From: Alphaproteobacteria bacterium
GTDB lineage: Bacteria > Pseudomonadota > Alphaproteobacteria > Puniceispirillales > Puniceispirillaceae
Length of the DNA: 16,201 nt
NCBI GenBank assembly: GCA_022425565.1
Contig: JAKMFG010000075.1
Span: 1-16,201 of the forward strand
Reading direction: 5' to 3'
Both the position numbers and the translations under genes were made by a program. Below the pieces are notes generated by a model, which saw nothing but the letters and a program-made list of their open reading frames with translations, searched no databases and was not told the DNA's origin. Of this stretch, positions 7,339 through 14,705 are shown piece by piece (the first letter of the stretch is position 1; the number at the start of each line of letters is the position of its first letter).

Positions 7339-8399
7339 CGCGCCGCCTCCTTCTCATCACCATCGGCAATGTTCGATGTGTCGACAACGATGCCGAACAG
7401 CTCGGGATATTTGGTCTGCAGCCAGCCCATGATCCCCTGCTGGAAATACACTATATTGACGATCAGGATCAGGCCAAGCGCCACCCACTGAAGGTTCAGC
7501 AGATAGGTCCAGGTAGCTTCCTTGACGACATGGAAAATGATCGCTCCCAGCACTGGGCCCCACAGGGTGCCCTTGCCGCCGAGAAGCGCCATGGCGACCA
7601 TGAAGATTCCAAAGGTCGGGATCGGATAGGCCACTTCCTTGTCGATGAAGCCTGCCATGTTGCCGGCGACCGCACCGATACAGCCCATGAAGAAGGCCGG
7701 AATGGCCCAGCCGATGCGCTTGTAGGCAAGCGTCGGAATGCCCATCGCCTCGGCCTTGTCCTCGTCATCACGGATGGCGTTTGCCGCCAGACCGAACTGG
7801 GTTGAATAGAGCCACCTCAGCAGGAAATGCGACACGATCGTGAAGGCGAAACACAGCATGTAGAAGAAGGTCGACCGGAACTCGATATCACCCGGGAACA
7901 GCGGCATCGAAATGCCCGAAGCCCCGCCCACATAGTTGATGGTGATGGTAATTTCGGCAACGGCAATGGCCAGACCGAGCGAGCCGATCGCGAAATAGGG
8001 CCCGCGTAGTCCGAACATAAATGAACTGAACACCAGCGACAGCAGCAGTCCGACGATGCCTGCAGCCAGAATGCCGAGGCCAAGGCCCCAGAAATATTCA
8101 GCTGCCGTGAATTCCGGCTTGATCGAACCCATCGCCGAGGTGTACTCGCCGACGCCGCCTTCATAGAAGAAGGAGATCTGCACGATCGCGGAGACATACA
8201 TCCCGACCCCGAAGAATGTGATGTTGCCGAGGGAGTTGTATCCCATCTGGCCGCCAAGCGTGTCCCAGGTCGAGGCCATCAGCACCATCATCCACAGATA
8301 GGCAATGGTCAGCGTATATTGCGGGAACAGAATCGGCCCGAAGATACCGAACAACGCAAGTCCGGCGTAGGTCATCATGGTCCTGTTGGTCATGCTCAT
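7335..8399 (-). CDS. livM: LivM-type ABC permease
   Basis: A 354-residue integral membrane subunit of the HAAT importer with roughly nine to ten hydrophobic segments. It shows the family marks GGQMGYNSLG near 49-58, LRGPYFAIGSLGLAIAVAE near 131-149, the GGASGI motif near 158-163, and the ATPase-coupling loop AIRDDEDKAEAMGI at 208-221. The C-terminal 25 residues are hydrophilic. The start overlaps the livH stop by ATGA; AGGTGG lies 4 nt upstream. It should form the channel with LivH. Confidence 0.93.
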   Translation of the reverse strand: MSMTNRTMMTYAGLALFGIFGPILFPQYTLTIAYLWMMVLMASTWDTLGGQMGYNSLGNITFFGVGMYVSAIVQISFFYEGGVGEYTSAMGSIKPEFTAAEYFWGLGLGILAAGIVGLLLSLVFSSFMFGLRGPYFAIGSLGLAIAVAEITITINYVGGASGISMPLFPGDIEFRSTFFYMLCFAFTIVSHFLLRWLYSTQFGLAANAIRDDEDKAEAMGIPTLAYKRIGWAIPAFFMGCIGAVAGNMAGFIDKEVAYPIPTFGIFMVAMALLGGKGTLWGPVLGAIIFHVVKEATWTYLLNLQWVALGLILIVNIVYFQQGIMGWLQTKYPELFGIVVDTSNIADGDEKEAAR

Positions 8400-9301
8400 C
8401 GTACCACCTGCCGGTTACGCCGCATCTGGATCTGGCGATAGATCAGCACCAGCAGCAGGATGCAGACAGGTGCCGCCACCTCATACGCGGTTCCAAGGAT
8501 CGCGCCGGTATATTTCTCAAACAGGCCGATGCCGAAGCCGGCCCCGATCACCGCCGGCAGATTGCCGAGGCCGGCAGCCGTCACGATGGCGAAGGAGCGC
8601 ACCGAATAGGTGATGCCGTAGAACGGCTGGATCACCCAGATGATCGATACGAGAACACCCGCCGCACCACACAGCGCCGCGTTGAAGGCAAAGGTAAAGG
8701 CATAGACCCGGTCGATATCGATGCCGAGAACACGCGCCGCACGCGGGTCCTGCGCCGTGGCGCGGATTGCCTGGCCGGCACGCGAGCGCTTCATGAAAAG
8801 CACCACCGCAACCGCGATCACCCCCGCAAGGACAAGCGTCACAATCTTCGATGAAGGCACGGTAACCATGTTGTCGAAGGCATCATAGACCGGCATTTCC
8901 ATGTCGATCGTCTGCACCTCAGGCCCGAAGATCAGGTTGATCACCTGCTGCAGAAGCAGCGAGAGGCCGAAGGTGGCAAGAAGCGAGACGAACATGTCCT
9001 GATCGATGATGCGCCGGATCATCACCACATAGATGATCCATCCGAAGATGAACATCAGCGGCATGACGATCAGCAGGATCAACACCAGCGGCACATGCAT
9101 CTGATGCAAGGCAAAGGCCAGATATCCGCCCATGATGACGAAGTCACCCTGTGCCAGATTCTTAATATTCATCACACCCCATACAAGGGCCAGACCGTAG
9201 GCGCTGAGCGCAAACACCGCACCAACGAATATGCCGTCCAAAATGACCTGCACATTGATGATGGGCGCCCACACAAACAGCAACTGTAGATTATCCCACA
9301 T
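8396..9301 (-). CDS. livH: LivH-type ABC permease
   Basis: A 301-residue permease subunit with about eight hydrophobic segments. It carries the LivH hallmarks GLALVWGVMNIKNLAQGDFVIMG from residue 36 onward, the LLATFGLSLLLQ stretch near 107-118, and the coupling loop RSRAGQAIRATAQDP at 172-186 followed by ARVLGIDIDRV. ATG 9301 is preceded by AGGAAGGG about 3 nt away. The gene lies 102 nt downstream of livK, beyond a terminator-like hairpin, and overlaps livM by 4 nt. Confidence 0.93.
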   Translation of the reverse strand: MWDNLQLLFVWAPIINVQVILDGIFVGAVFALSAYGLALVWGVMNIKNLAQGDFVIMGGYLAFALHQMHVPLVLILLIVMPLMFIFGWIIYVVMIRRIIDQDMFVSLLATFGLSLLLQQVINLIFGPEVQTIDMEMPVYDAFDNMVTVPSSKIVTLVLAGVIAVAVVLFMKRSRAGQAIRATAQDPRAARVLGIDIDRVYAFTFAFNAALCGAAGVLVSIIWVIQPFYGITYSVRSFAIVTAAGLGNLPAVIGAGFGIGLFEKYTGAILGTAYEVAAPVCILLLVLIYRQIQMRRNRQVVR

Positions 9302-9353
9302 ATTCCCTTCCTCGACAGAGACGCTGCGTAAGTATCAATCACATAAAATTGAC

Positions 9354-9386
9354 GAAAGAAAAGGGGGAAGCAGGACGCTTCCCCCG
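9354..9386 (-). terminator. Intra-operon Rho-independent terminator/attenuator between livK and livH
   Basis: On the minus strand the sequence forms a perfect 9-bp stem, GGGGGAAGC and GCTTCCCCC (9377-9385 and 9363-9371), with a 5-nt loop, followed by TTTTCTTTC (9354-9362). It lies 18 nt after the livK stop. In ABC operons such hairpins often let the binding protein be made in excess over the membrane subunits, either by partial termination or by protecting the 3' end of the livK message. Confidence 0.8.
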
Positions 9387-9403
9387 GATATTTGAATGAC
9401 CGA

Positions 9404-10612
9404 TTAGTAGGCCACGTTCCGCGGATGCACCATATCGCCGGCCTTTTCGACCAGACCGTAGGTACCGTCGGCATTGATCTGACGCATGAACATCGGCTTG
9501 GCGATGTTGTTGCCCTGCGCCGAGAACTTGATGTCACCATAGAAGGTTTCCATCTCGACTGCCGAGATCGCGTCACGCAGCTTGTCCTTGTCGAGGCTGT
9601 TGGCTGCCTCGAATGCCTCCTTGAAGACATAGACGGCTGCCGAAGCCTGGGCGGACTGGTACGGGACCGAAGTGTAGGACGGATAGTCGGCCTTAAAGCC
9701 GGCATTCCAGTCAGCGGCCGACCCGAACATCGCGTCGGACTTCGACAGGGTCTCAACCCACTGTGTCGGGCACAGGAAGCCGTTGGCGGTCTTCGGGAAC
9801 TTTTCCTGGACCTTGGCAGCTTCACAGTGCGTCAGTGCGATCATCGGCACATTAACCTTCATCTCGTCGATCTGACGGGCCGCAGTTGCCGCACCCTTCG
9901 AGTGGCCAGAGATGATCAGGGCGTCAGGCTTCAGCGCCTTCACCTTGGTCAGCGTGGTCGACATGTCGGACAGGTCGGCAGGCAGCTGGTCGTCGATGAC
10001 AACCTTCATGCCGTACTCTTTAACCTTGTCCATCACACCGGCGCGAACATCCATCGAGAACGGGTCGCCCTCGAAGGCCAGAGCGATACGAACGCTCTTC
10101 GGGTCGGATGACTTGGCAGCAGCAAAATCTACCGCGGTGGCAAGATACTGCTCGGACGTCGACAGCACTGCGAACAGATACTTGTAACCCTGGGTGAAGA
10201 GCGAACGCGATGCGCCCTCTGCCTCGACCATCGGGACACCGAACTTTTCCGATACAGGCGCAATGGCCTTGGTCATGCCCGAGCTGTACGGCCCAAGCAT
10301 ATATTCGACGCCATCCTGCTGGATCAGACGCTCGGCAAGCTGCGCGCCACGCGCAGGAGTGGACTCATCGTCGTAATACTTAACGGCAAGCTTGTAACTC
10401 TTGCCACCGACCTTCACGCCGCCGGCTTCGTTGATCACCTTCACGGCGTAGTCATAGCCGCGCTGGGTGTGAAGACCGTTGGTGGCATATTTGCCGGTCA
10501 GCGAGATCGACGAGCCGAGTGTGATGGTGTCACCATCAACGCGTGCCAGCGCCGGTGTGGCAAGGGTGACCGCAAGCGCTGCCGCAGCCACGATACCGTG
10601 TTTCATGAACAT
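9404..10612 (-). CDS. livK: HAAT-type periplasmic substrate-binding protein
   Basis: A 402-residue solute-binding protein of the LivK/type I periplasmic fold. It starts with a Sec signal peptide (positive MFMKH, hydrophobic core, ALA cleavage region near residue 23). The mature part opens with the family pattern ITLGSSISLTGKYATNG, then YYDDESTPARGAQLAERLI, GPYSSGMTKAIAPVSEKFGVPMVE and IALAFEGDPFS. Which ligand it binds cannot be told from these motifs; members of this family bind amino acids, urea, amides and aromatic acids. ATG 10612 has GGAGG 7 nt upstream; a second ATG two codons later is too far from it. It is the first gene of the livKHMGF set, and its product delivers substrate to LivH-LivM. 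Confidence 0.93.
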   Translation of the reverse strand: MFMKHGIVAAAALAVTLATPALARVDGDTITLGSSISLTGKYATNGLHTQRGYDYAVKVINEAGGVKVGGKSYKLAVKYYDDESTPARGAQLAERLIQQDGVEYMLGPYSSGMTKAIAPVSEKFGVPMVEAEGASRSLFTQGYKYLFAVLSTSEQYLATAVDFAAAKSSDPKSVRIALAFEGDPFSMDVRAGVMDKVKEYGMKVVIDDQLPADLSDMSTTLTKVKALKPDALIISGHSKGAATAARQIDEMKVNVPMIALTHCEAAKVQEKFPKTANGFLCPTQWVETLSKSDAMFGSAADWNAGFKADYPSYTSVPYQSAQASAAVYVFKEAFEAANSLDKDKLRDAISAVEMETFYGDIKFSAQGNNIAKPMFMRQINADGTYGLVEKAGDMVHPRNVAY

Positions 10613-10656
10613 TTCGTTTCCTCCAAGAAAAGCGAGTAGTCTTATTTTGAGACATT

Positions 10657-10685
10657 ACTATGGCGAAAGAATCAGGTCTGTCCAA
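10657..10685 (-). promoter_or_regulatory. Candidate promoter upstream of livK
   Basis: On the minus strand TTGGAC (10680-10685) is followed after exactly 17 nt by CATAGT (10657-10662), giving three and four consensus matches. Transcription would begin near 10650, about 38 nt before the livK start and upstream of its GGAGG site. The 142-nt gap to the DMT gene is the largest within this minus-strand run up to psuG, which fits an operon head here. Prediction only. Confidence 0.35.
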
Positions 10686-10754
10686 CGCCAAACTGGACGA
10701 AGCGCTCCCTTTTTTGTCGCAGGCAAGCCATCACCCGGCCAACAGACCGAGATG

Positions 10755-11660
10755 TCAGCCAAGAAGCACCATGACAATCGAGATCGCGAGCAGCAGCATC
10801 GCAAACAATTCCTTTGCCGAGGGCTTCTCACGGAAATAGATCACTGAAATCGCGAGGACAAACAGGATTTCAATCTGCCCGACGGCGCGCACAGGCGCCA
10901 CTGCATAAAGAGAAAAAGCGGTGAACCAGCAGGCTGTCGAGAACGCCCCGGAAAGGCCGACAATGCTGCTGTCGCGCCAGTGCACGAAACTGGCCCGCAG
11001 CTGGTCGGGGGCACGCCGCCACAACCACAAACCCATCAGCACCGCCTGAATCAGAACCGCGATCGCTGCCGTTACGCCGGCGCGGGTGACCAGGTCATCA
11101 CTGTCCAGCGTGTCGATGGCTGCACGGTAGGCGACGGTGCAGAAGCCGAGCGAGGCCCCGCTTCCAAGGCCGATGGCAGTTTGCCGCGTAAATAACGACT
11201 CGCGCAGATTGCCAAGGGTCAGCTTGCTTTTCGCCAGCGACAGCAGGAACACCGCCACAACACCAATGACGATGGCGACGCCGACCTGAAGGCTGACGAT
11301 GTAGCCAAGGATCAACGCCTCGAATATGGCGGCCTGAATCACCTCGGTTTTGGAAAAGGCCGTGCCGGCGGCAAAGGACCGGTGCGAGAACATCGTCACC
11401 AGCAGCACGGTGAAAATGATCTGCATCACCCCGGCGACCGTCGTCCACGCCAGAAATGTGAAGGTAATGCCGGGAAGGGGCTCGCCGCTCCAGATTGCAT
11501 ATCCCGCCACCCACGCCCAGGCGAATGGCAGCGCATATGAAAAGCGGACATAGCTCGCGCCAAGATCGCCAAGTGGCGCCTTCAGCTTTTTCTGGTACGC
11601 ACCTCGAACCGTTTGGCCGAGCGCCGCCCCGATTGTCACCCAGATCCACAGCATGGCCAT
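10755..11660 (-). CDS. DMT superfamily (EamA-like) transporter
   Basis: A 301-residue inner-membrane protein with about ten hydrophobic segments arranged as two repeated halves, the layout of EamA/drug-metabolite transporters. Features include AYQKKLK after the first segment, the TAFSKTEVIQAAIFEALILG stretch of segments 3-4, and the second-half counterpart APVRAVGQIEILFVLAISVIYFREKPS near the C-terminus. Direction and substrate are unknown. It lies 36 nt after the TauD-family gene on the same strand, so the two are probably co-transcribed; ATG 11660 is preceded by GGGAGAG 5 nt away. Export of a by-product such as sulfite, or uptake of an organosulfur compound, would fit the context but is inference. 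Confidence 0.85.
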   Translation of the reverse strand: MAMLWIWVTIGAALGQTVRGAYQKKLKAPLGDLGASYVRFSYALPFAWAWVAGYAIWSGEPLPGITFTFLAWTTVAGVMQIIFTVLLVTMFSHRSFAAGTAFSKTEVIQAAIFEALILGYIVSLQVGVAIVIGVVAVFLLSLAKSKLTLGNLRESLFTRQTAIGLGSGASLGFCTVAYRAAIDTLDSDDLVTRAGVTAAIAVLIQAVLMGLWLWRRAPDQLRASFVHWRDSSIVGLSGAFSTACWFTAFSLYAVAPVRAVGQIEILFVLAISVIYFREKPSAKELFAMLLLAISIVMVLLG

Positions 11661-11683
11661 GTCATCTCTCCCATGGTGGTCGC

Positions 11684-11707
11684 GCTAGACAGGCCGCTAG
11701 ACAGGCC
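11684..11707. repeat. Perfect 12-bp tandem duplication at the end of the TauD-family gene
   Basis: The 12-mer gctagacaggcc occurs twice in a row (11684-11695 and 11696-11707). On the minus strand it duplicates the last three codons and the stop (Arg-Pro-Val-TAG), leaving two in-frame TAG codons 12 nt apart. Confidence 0.9.
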
Positions 11708-12524
11708 GATCACCTTTTAATGTGATTCGGTGAAGCAACCTGCGGTGCCCATGATAGTCGTTCAGCGGATAGTGAAGCGTACACCGGTTGTCCCAGATGG
11801 CGACGTCGCCGACGCGCCAGCTGAGGCGGCACTGGAATTCCGGCAGTATCTGGTGCCGGAACAGATGGGCCAGCAGGCCGGCGCTCTCCTCCTCGGTCCA
11901 TCCGTCAAAACGGATGGCGTGGCCGGGACTGGCATAAAGGGATTTGCGTCCGGTCTCGGGATGCGTTCGCACAACCGGGTGGCTGGCCTGCATGGCATCG
12001 GCATCCACCGCCTTGCCTTTCTCGGCAATGCGGGCGGTACGCGATGCCGCCACCTTGGCCTTGCCGGCCGTGCAGATCACGCGGAGACCGGACAGCGTTT
12101 GCTGCAGCCCGTCCGACAGCCTGTCCCAGGCAAGGTGCTGGTTGGCGAACAACGTGTCACCGCCAATCGGCGGCAACTCGATCGCCTGCAGCATGGTCGC
12201 CATCGGCGGCTTGTCCTGATAGATCGTGTCGGTGTGCCAGACACCACCAAAATTGACGGTTTCGTCCTCGCGTTTCAGCACCGAGGTGATTTCGGGGAAC
12301 CCGTCCAGCCCGTCCAGAAACGGATAGATGTCTGGCTCGCCGATCGCGCGCGCCAACGCCAGCTGACGTTGCGGCGGAAGATTCTGATCCCTTATTACAA
12401 GAAGGTGATGTTCCAGCCAGACTGCCCTGATATCGTCGATCAGCCGGGATTTGAAATCTTCTTTTGCAAGGTCCAGACCCGTGATCTCGGCGCCCATGGC
12501 CGGTGCCAGTGGTGTCACCTTCAC
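11697..12524 (-). CDS. TauD/TfdA-family 2-oxoglutarate Fe(II) dioxygenase, substrate unknown
   Basis: A 275-residue non-heme iron dioxygenase, about the length of E. coli TauD. The iron ligands are H97 and D99 (WHTD) and H251; R262 corresponds to the 2-oxoglutarate arginine and R266 to TauD R270. However, aligned to E. coli TauD, the taurine-contacting positions H70, Y73 and N95 are Tyr67, Leu70 and Gly93 here, so taurine is an unlikely substrate. The reaction is oxidative hydroxylation coupled to 2-oxoglutarate decarboxylation; another sulfonate, a sulfate ester or a different acid is possible. The start is GTG 12524 with GGAGGGG 6 nt upstream, and the N-terminal VTPLAPAMGAEITGLDL matches the family start. 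It is divergent from xsc and followed by a DMT transporter gene. Confidence 0.88.
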   Translation of the reverse strand: MKVTPLAPAMGAEITGLDLAKEDFKSRLIDDIRAVWLEHHLLVIRDQNLPPQRQLALARAIGEPDIYPFLDGLDGFPEITSVLKREDETVNFGGVWHTDTIYQDKPPMATMLQAIELPPIGGDTLFANQHLAWDRLSDGLQQTLSGLRVICTAGKAKVAASRTARIAEKGKAVDADAMQASHPVVRTHPETGRKSLYASPGHAIRFDGWTEEESAGLLAHLFRHQILPEFQCRLSWRVGDVAIWDNRCTLHYPLNDYHGHRRLLHRITLKGDRPV

Positions 12525-12596
12525 CCGTCACCCCTCCGTCAAATAAGGTGCATTGCCTTGCCGGAACACCCGGCTTGTTCATGACGCTATCTTGAA

Positions 12597-12663
12597 GGCT
12601 GGCGTGACGCAACAATGTGGGCATGGCCATACCGGCGGCACGCCCGCAGGCCGGCGTGACACA
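12597..12663. repeat. Two direct repeats GGCYGGCGTGACRCA in the divergent region
   Basis: Copies lie at 12597-12611 and 12649-12663, with 13 of 15 positions identical and start-to-start spacing of 52 bp, close to five helical turns. The placement between two divergent genes suggests operator use. The binding protein is unknown. Confidence 0.6.
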
Positions 12664-12697
12664 GGGCGACATTTAGCGTCAGTGACAGCCGACAGGT

Positions 12698-12729
12698 CTG
12701 GACCTAGTTTTACGCTGATCTGGCTCTAA
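12698..12729 (+). promoter_or_regulatory. Candidate TauR/MocR-type operator upstream of xsc
   Basis: CTGGACCTAG (12698-12707) and CTGGCTCTAA (12720-12729) share the pattern CTGGnnCTAR and start 22 bp apart, about two turns, so they would lie on the same DNA face. MocR-family activators bind direct repeats, and as I recall the R. capsulatus TauR site is a CTGGAC-YTAA-like repeat. The position just upstream of an AT-rich possible -10 fits an activator. The assignment is inference. Confidence 0.45.
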
Positions 12730-12768
12730 TGCCAGCCGCCATAGCCTGCGATTTATTACGCAAGGTCT

Positions 12769-12788
12769 GCGCTGGCTGTTGCCAGCGC
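12769..12788. repeat. Perfect 8-bp inverted repeat in the xsc leader
   Basis: GCGCTGGC and GCCAGCGC flank a TGTT spacer, 66 nt before the xsc start. It could be a protein-binding dyad or, if transcribed, a stable small hairpin in the 5' leader. It is not followed by a T-run, so it is not a terminator. Confidence 0.55.
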
Positions 12789-12854
12789 CACGCAGAATAC
12801 CGTGTGCGACCGCACCAACATGAACAAGACGCTCTTGTGGAAGGATGACGCATC

Positions 12855-14636
12855 ATGAAGATGACGACAGAAGAGGCTTTCGTTAAGGTCCTGCAGATGC
12901 ATGGCATCGAGCATGCCTTTGGTATTATCGGTTCGGCGATGATGCCCATTTCCGACCTGTTCCCGCAGGCTGGCATCACCTTCTGGGACGCGGCACATGA
13001 GTGCAACGCCGGCATGATGGCCGACGGCTTTACCCGCTCCACCGGCAAAATGTCGATGATGGTTGCCCAGAACGGTCCGGGCATCACCAATTTCGTGACA
13101 CCGGTCAAGACCGCTTACTGGAACCACACCCCGCTGCTGCTGGTCACGCCGCAGGCGGCCAACAAGACCATCGGTCAGGGCGGCTTCCAGGAAGTCGAGC
13201 AGATGGCTCTGTTCAAGGACATGGTTGCCTATCAGGAAGAGGTTCGCGATCCGGCCCGCATCGCCGAGACGCTGAACCGTGTGATCCTGCAAGCCAAGCG
13301 CGCCTCGGCCCCGGCCCAGATTAATGTGCCGCGCGACTTCTGGACCCAGGTTATCGATATCGAGCTTCCGGCAATCGTCGAGTTCGAGCGCCCGACAGGT
13401 GGTGAAGACGCCATCGAGGCCGCCGCGAAGATGCTGTCCGAGGCGGAATTCCCGGTCATGCTGAACGGTGCCGGCGTCGTCATCGGCGGTGCCATCGGCG
13501 AATCGATGAAACTGGCCGAGCGTCTCGACGCTCCGGTCTGCTGTGGCTACCAGCATAATGACGCCTTCCCGGGTTCGCACCCGCTGTTCGCCGGCCCGCT
13601 CGGCTATAACGGCTCGAAGGCCGGCATGGAGCTGATTACCAAGGCCGATGTCGTGCTGGCACTCGGCACACGCCTGAATCCGTTCTCGACCCTGCCGGGC
13701 TACGGCATCGACTACTGGCCGAAGAACGCCAAGATCATTCAGGTCGATATCAACCCTGATCGGATCGGCCTTACAAAGCCGGTGACCGTCGGCATCGTCG
13801 GCGACGCCAAGAAGGTGGCTGCAAGCCTGCTTGAGAAACTCGGCCCAAATGCCGGGGATACCGGCCGCGCCACCCGCAAGGAGGTCATCGCGACCACCAA
13901 GTCGGCCTGGGCTCAGGAGCTGACATCGATGGACCATGAGGACGACGATCCGGGCACGACCTGGAACGAGCGCGCCCGCACCCGGGAGCCAAAGAAGATG
14001 TCGCCGCGCATGGCATGGCGTGCAATCCAGAGCGCGCTTCCGAAAGAAGCCATCATCTCGTCCGACATCGGCAACAACTGCGCCATCGGCAACGCCTACC
14101 CGACCTTCGAGGAAGGCCGTAAATATCTTGCCCCCGGCCTGTTCGGCCCGTGCGGCTACGGCCTGCCTTCGATCATGGGTGCGAAGATTGGCCGCCCGGA
14201 CCTGCCGGTTGTCGGCTTCGCCGGTGACGGCGCCTTCGGCATCTCGATGAACGAAATGTCGGCTGTCGGTCGCAACGAATGGCCGCCGATCACGATGATC
14301 ATCTTCCGCAACTATCAGTGGGGCGCCGAGAAGCGCAACACCACCCTGTGGTTCGATGACAATTTCGTCGGCACCGAGCTTGACGACAATGTCTCCTATG
14401 CCGGCATCGCCAAGGCCTGTGGCCTCGAGGGTGTTGCCGTCTTCGGCATGGACGAGCTGACCGACGCGCTGAACACCGCCATCGACGCGCAGATGAAGAA
14501 CGGCAAGACCACCTTCATCGAGGTGATGCTGAACCAGGAGCTTGGTGAGCCTTTCCGCCGCGATGCGATGAAGAAGCCGGTTTCGGTGGCTGGCATCAGC
14601 CGCGACGACATGCGCCCGCAGGAACTGGTATCCTAG
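12855..14636 (+). CDS. xsc: Sulfoacetaldehyde acetyltransferase
   Basis: Xsc is a ThDP-dependent enzyme that converts sulfoacetaldehyde and phosphate to acetyl phosphate and sulfite, the desulfonation step at which C2-sulfonate pathways (taurine, isethionate, sulfoacetate) converge. The 593-residue protein begins MKMTTEEAFVKVLQMHGIEH, essentially the roseobacter Xsc N-terminus. Glu49 in AHECNAG is the ThDP-activating glutamate, and the cofactor motif GDG (457-459) is followed by exactly 26 residues and Asn486. Length is typical for Xsc. ATG 12855 has AAGGA 9 nt upstream. The gene is followed by a strong terminator, so it seems monocistronic; the phosphate acetyltransferase (pta) that often follows xsc is absent here, as are taurine aminotransferase or dehydrogenase genes. 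Confidence 0.97.
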   Translation: MKMTTEEAFVKVLQMHGIEHAFGIIGSAMMPISDLFPQAGITFWDAAHECNAGMMADGFTRSTGKMSMMVAQNGPGITNFVTPVKTAYWNHTPLLLVTPQAANKTIGQGGFQEVEQMALFKDMVAYQEEVRDPARIAETLNRVILQAKRASAPAQINVPRDFWTQVIDIELPAIVEFERPTGGEDAIEAAAKMLSEAEFPVMLNGAGVVIGGAIGESMKLAERLDAPVCCGYQHNDAFPGSHPLFAGPLGYNGSKAGMELITKADVVLALGTRLNPFSTLPGYGIDYWPKNAKIIQVDINPDRIGLTKPVTVGIVGDAKKVAASLLEKLGPNAGDTGRATRKEVIATTKSAWAQELTSMDHEDDDPGTTWNERARTREPKKMSPRMAWRAIQSALPKEAIISSDIGNNCAIGNAYPTFEEGRKYLAPGLFGPCGYGLPSIMGAKIGRPDLPVVGFAGDGAFGISMNEMSAVGRNEWPPITMIIFRNYQWGAEKRNTTLWFDDNFVGTELDDNVSYAGIAKACGLEGVAVFGMDELTDALNTAIDAQMKNGKTTFIEVMLNQELGEPFRRDAMKKPVSVAGISRDDMRPQELVS

Positions 14637-14661
14637 ACAGCCTTTCCGAAGCGTAAATGAC

Positions 14662-14693
14662 AAAGCCCCCGCCAGAACGGCGGGGGCTTTTTT
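14662..14693 (+). terminator. Rho-independent terminator of xsc
   Basis: A perfect 12-bp stem, AAAGCCCCCGCC (14662-14673) and GGCGGGGGCTTT (14679-14690), encloses the loop AGAAC and is followed by a run of T through 14693. It starts 25 nt after the xsc stop codon. Confidence 0.95.
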
Positions 14694-14705
14694 GTGCGCC
14701 GGCGA

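Larger units (their letters stand above)
12525..12854. promoter_or_regulatory. Divergent control region between the TauD-family gene and xsc
   Basis: This 330-bp stretch has no convincing gene. It must hold the promoters for both divergent genes. It contains a 15-bp direct repeat 52 bp apart (12597 and 12649), a TauR-like direct repeat with 22-bp phasing (12698 and 12720), an AT-rich possible -10 (attatta-like, 12751-12758) and a perfect dyad (12769-12788). The xsc ribosome binding site AAGGA lies 9 nt before ATG 12855. No regulator gene is in the window, so any controlling protein is encoded elsewhere. Confidence 0.6.

Noticed and set aside
11697..12524. Calling the TauD-family gene taurine dioxygenase (tauD)
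   Set aside because: The substrate-contact positions of E. coli TauD are replaced, and no taurine importer genes are present.
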